From NCBI GenBank assembly GCA_003024985.2, contig PXIH01S0043974.1: DNA of 11,594 bases. One strand, written 5' to 3'. The notes under the pieces are model-generated. The model saw only the letters and a program-made list of their open reading frames with translations. It did no database searches and had not been told where the DNA came from. This document shows positions 9,159 to 11,594 of this stretch, one piece after another. The stretch comes from Euperipatoides rowelli. Its lineage: Eukaryota > Onychophora > Udeonychophora > Euonychophora > Peripatopsidae. How positions within the stretch are numbered: position 1 is the stretch's first letter; each line of letters starts with the position of its first letter. A program made the position numbers and the translations under genes.

Positions 9159-9759
9159 ACTTTTTACAGTATGGAAGATAAGAAATTTCATGGTTTTCAC
9201 AAAAACATAAAATTGGGATCTTGGTGGAAGTCAATAAAATTTATTTTAATGATATTAACATTTTAAGAATTCATGTACTTGAATAAAAAGTCGCTAAATA
9301 ATGCATTTACCCTTTTTCATAATTATTTTTTATTTCTTTGTAAAATTTAGGCGATGTCCAAAATTTGTAATTGTATCACAACTTTAGTAATAATTGTATT
9401 CACTTCCATTATTATATCTCTTTGTATTCGATTTTAATCTCAATAAAACATACTAAAAGGGTGGAAACCCTGTTAAAATAAAGGAGTAGGCAACAATAAC
9501 AGCTAAAATTTACGAAAACATACAGTATGCTTTTCATAAAGAATATGGTGATAAAACTATGAAACCATAGTAAGAAACTTTGATAAATGAAACCACATAA
9601 AAAAAAGGTTCTTGTTTTTATTTTTATATAGTTTACTTTTTTTTTATTCTCCTATCTATTCTCTAAACACCTCAGAAGTAACAAATTACTCTGCACCTTC
9701 AATATGTCCACAATAAAAGTATGAACTTTAATTAGATTTAATAAAAATATTTATTTTCT
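9159..9759. other. AT-rich DNA, possibly LINE 3' untranslated remains
   Basis: No coding frame. An AATAAAA motif near 9441 follows a T-rich tract and could be a decayed polyadenylation signal of the LINE, but nothing else ties it to the element. A small hairpin (AGGGT and ACCCT) lies at about 9459-9472. Confidence 0.35.
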
Positions 9760-10146
9760 ATTTAAAATTTTCTAAATGTTTAGGAGTTATTTCATTTATG
9801 TTATTCATTATCAAATTTAAGTGCATATTTGTACAAATAAATAATTCCTAGACACATCATTAAAAATTACTATNATTCCTAGACACATCATTAAAAATTA
9901 CTATTGATTATAATTTTCATCTATTTATCTAAGCATTGTGTTCATTTTTGATCTCAAGTAGGTGTGTTATTTAAAATTTTCTAAATGTTTAGGAGTTATT
10001 TCATTTATGTTATTCATTATCAAATTTAAGTGCATATTTGTACAAATAAATAATTCCTAGACACATCATTAAAAATTACTATTGATTATAATTTTCATCT
10101 ATTTATCTAAGCATTGTGTTCATTTTTGATCTCAAGTAGGTGTGTT
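9760..10146. repeat. Perfect tandem duplication of a 178 bp unit, with N and extra 31 bp
   Basis: Copy 2 is 9969-10146 (178 bp). Copy 1 is 9760-9968 and differs only by an extra 31 bases: a 30-base segment starting ATTCCTAGACACATC occurs at 9844-9873, then an N at 9874, then the same 30 bases again at 9875-9904. Apart from that the copies appear identical, including GTGCATATTTGTACAAATAA and GATCTCAAGTAGGTGTGTT. The unit is AT-rich and non-coding. Identity this complete means either a very recent duplication or an assembly artefact. The overlap around the N is what two unmerged contig ends would look like. Confidence 0.93.
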
Positions 10147-10919
10147 AGTTTCACATTTTTAATATTTGTGTTATTATTTATTTATTTATTTTGTGGTTTT
10201 TTTTTTGACTACTTTTTGTTGTTATTTTTGCTTCCTTCCTAATAATAAAATTTCCAACCATTAAATCAGTTCTTCTGTCTGTTGGTGGGCCACTAATCTT
10301 GATGAATGTGGATATCAGCACTATTAAACAGGTTCTTTACTGCTTTAATGAGGTTTACAATTACTTCATTACACTTATAATGGATGAACTGAAATAAATT
10401 ACTTGTCTAGATAAAATACACCCATGAAAGTTTTCTAAGGTTTTAGATTTTAAAACATATATTTTGGAATAAGTTATTAATCAATAAATATAAATTTATA
10501 GTATCCCTAATAGTATGGTAAATAAATTAAATGTTGGTTACTTATTTTGAAATTGTTATTCCCAATATATTAATCATTTAGTGAGATTAAGTTACAACTG
10601 TTTATCTTGTTGTTTTATACTAAGTATAGACACAGTATAATGATCTCTTACTGTGGTATAGATGTGTATATTTAATTGATTTTTAGACAGGTAGTACAGT
10701 TAAATTGTACAAAACTGATGTTTGTTTCCTATTTCTTAGACCTTCACTGTTCTTTTAAAATTAATAGTGAGAAAACTCACAGCCATTTTCTGGTGGACAA
10801 ACTAATGTGAGACCCTTTTTTAAAACATTGAGAAACTGTCAGAGTTGATATCTTACGTTGACGTTTGCTATAAAATTGACGACTCAGTAATAAAATACGA
10901 ATAGCTTTGTAGGTAATGA
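10147..10919. other. AT-rich DNA without a recognisable gene
   Basis: A TTTA/TATT-rich tract (about 10176-10192) and a T-run lie at the left. A short plus-strand frame near 10292-10396 encodes about 34 residues before a stop and has no motif I can name. No transposon end is seen. Confidence 0.4.
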
Positions 10920-11015
10920 GTAGAGATTGGTAATTTTAGCATTTTGCTATAAATCCTATAAAATGCCAAATGCCATTAATTTTGTATAAAATGTTCAATT
11001 TTATAATTTGATATT
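10920..11015. repeat. Imperfect direct repeat, copy A
   Basis: The core TATAAATCCTATAAAATGC (10948-10966) recurs exactly at 11500-11518. Similarity extends upstream to GTAGA and downstream over a second TATAAAATGTT, giving about 100 bp of imperfect homology with 11468-11570. The sequence is AT-rich and non-coding. Confidence 0.6.
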
Positions 11016-11202
11016 TTTCTAAAATCGATTCTTTAAATTTGCAAGATCAAAGTATTTAAGCTGTAAAATTAAACTGAATAAATTAATGTAGCAAAGAGGC
11101 ATAGATTATGAAAAAAAGGGCTGAATAAAATTGAAAATGTTTTTAAAATTGCCATAAATGCAGTTTAAAACAAAATCTTTGAACTTTTTTTTTAAAAAAA
11201 AA

Positions 11203-11210
11203 AATACTCT
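11203..11210. repeat. Left target-site duplication of MITE 2
   Basis: AATACTCT lies directly before the left end of MITE 2 and is repeated exactly at 11452-11459, directly after its right end. Confidence 0.85.
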
Positions 11211-11451
11211 TGGTCAGATTCCATTATCTGCCCACCAACATAATTAACGTTAGGACTCTCGCGACAACTAAAATGTAGTAGTGTGTGGAATTAGTATTTT
11301 TTTTCTCGCCAATTTTAGTATATTTTCTTTACAGTCCTAACCCTGAACCCTAGGATAATCTAGAGGTAAAATAATCTTTTGCTGAGCACCGATCTACATA
11401 ATTTCAGCTTACAGTCAACCATATTGGTGGGCAGATAACGGAATCTGACCA
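11211..11451. mobile_element. MITE 2: non-autonomous DNA transposon, 241 bp, 8 bp target duplication
   Basis: The left end begins TGGTCAGATTCC and continues TTATCTGCCCACCAA with one base between. The right end read on the other strand is the same over about 31 bp with two mismatches, both transitions, and the similarity continues weakly for about 7 more bases. Perfect 8 bp duplications (AATACTCT) flank both ends, which is direct evidence of a transposition event. A subterminal inverted GTTAGGACT (11249-11257 and complement of 11333-11341) and the telomere-like CCTAACCCTGAACCCTAGG (11336-11354) lie inside. No open frame is present, so a transposase must have come from elsewhere. An 8 bp duplication is known for hAT and P-type elements and for Merlin; the termini do not start with the usual hAT CAG or TAG, so I leave the superfamily open. 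Confidence 0.92.
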
Positions 11452-11459
11452 AATACTCT
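11452..11459. repeat. Right target-site duplication of MITE 2
   Basis: This is AATACTCT, an exact copy of 11203-11210, directly after the right inverted repeat. Confidence 0.85.
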
Positions 11460-11467
11460 ATATTAGT

Positions 11468-11570
11468 GTAGAAAAATTAATATTCCTGATACTGTTATTT
11501 ATAAATCCTATAAAATGCTAAATAACTTTTTAATAAACACTATAAAATGTTATATTTGGGTTGTTTATAA
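11468..11570. repeat. Imperfect direct repeat, copy B
   Basis: This is the partner of 10920-11015, with the exact 19-base core at 11500-11518. It starts 8 bp after the MITE 2 target duplication and runs close to the end of the window, so its full length may be cut off here. Confidence 0.6.
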
Positions 11571-11594
11571 TTAGTATCTAATTTTACACATACA

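Noticed and set aside
1-11594. CRISPR array, tRNA, rRNA or bacterial operon
   Set aside because: There are no regularly spaced repeats, no tRNA T-loop consensus with a matching stem, no rRNA-like conserved stretches, and no dense coding frames or ribosome-binding sites.

Overview
The window looks like intergenic or intronic DNA from an animal nuclear genome. It is very AT-rich, full of A and T homopolymers and short microsatellites, and has no open frame longer than 161 codons. I found no intact host gene, RNA gene or prokaryotic signal. A decayed Tx1/L1-like LINE, several MITE-like elements and three single N bases fit a draft metazoan assembly. The species cannot be fixed from sequence alone; an invertebrate or lower chordate is only a guess.

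Layout. Positions 1-1294 are AT-rich, with a small GC-richer foldback and hexamer tail at 134-191. Positions 1295-1749 hold an imperfect tandem duplication of a ~225 bp unit in the least AT-rich part of the window, which runs on to ~1960. After about 1.9 kb of plain AT-rich DNA comes a 294 bp MITE (3858-4151) with ~24 bp terminal inverted repeats. A second, AT-rich foldback with 30 bp arms lies at 4431-4602. At 5441 and 6587 sit inverted copies of a short GCCACGTTTACAC terminus. They mark either one ~1.15 kb element or two decayed MITE copies.

The main coding content is at 6934-9010. It consists of two dead fragments of one LINE reverse-transcriptase family lying head to head. The minus-strand fragment (7946 down to 6934) runs from the endonuclease-RT linker through RT domains A and C. 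The plus-strand fragment (about 8018 to 9010) runs from just before the catalytic YxDD box into the C-terminal region. They overlap in content over about 400 bp, so the locus contains a ~0.4 kb inverted repeat around a ~0.7 kb spacer.

Rightwards are a 10 bp perfect hairpin (9132-9158), a perfect tandem duplication of a 178 bp unit interrupted by an N (9760-10146), and a clear 241 bp MITE (11211-11451) with ~31 bp inverted repeats and perfect 8 bp target-site duplications. This MITE lies between two copies of an imperfect ~100 bp direct repeat. The two MITEs have different termini but share an internal telomere-like module, CCTAA...ACCCTGAACCCTA.

Nothing here forms a working operon or gene system. 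The window is a graveyard of transposable elements, and its interest lies in the inverted LINE pair, the MITE families and the recent or artefactual duplications.
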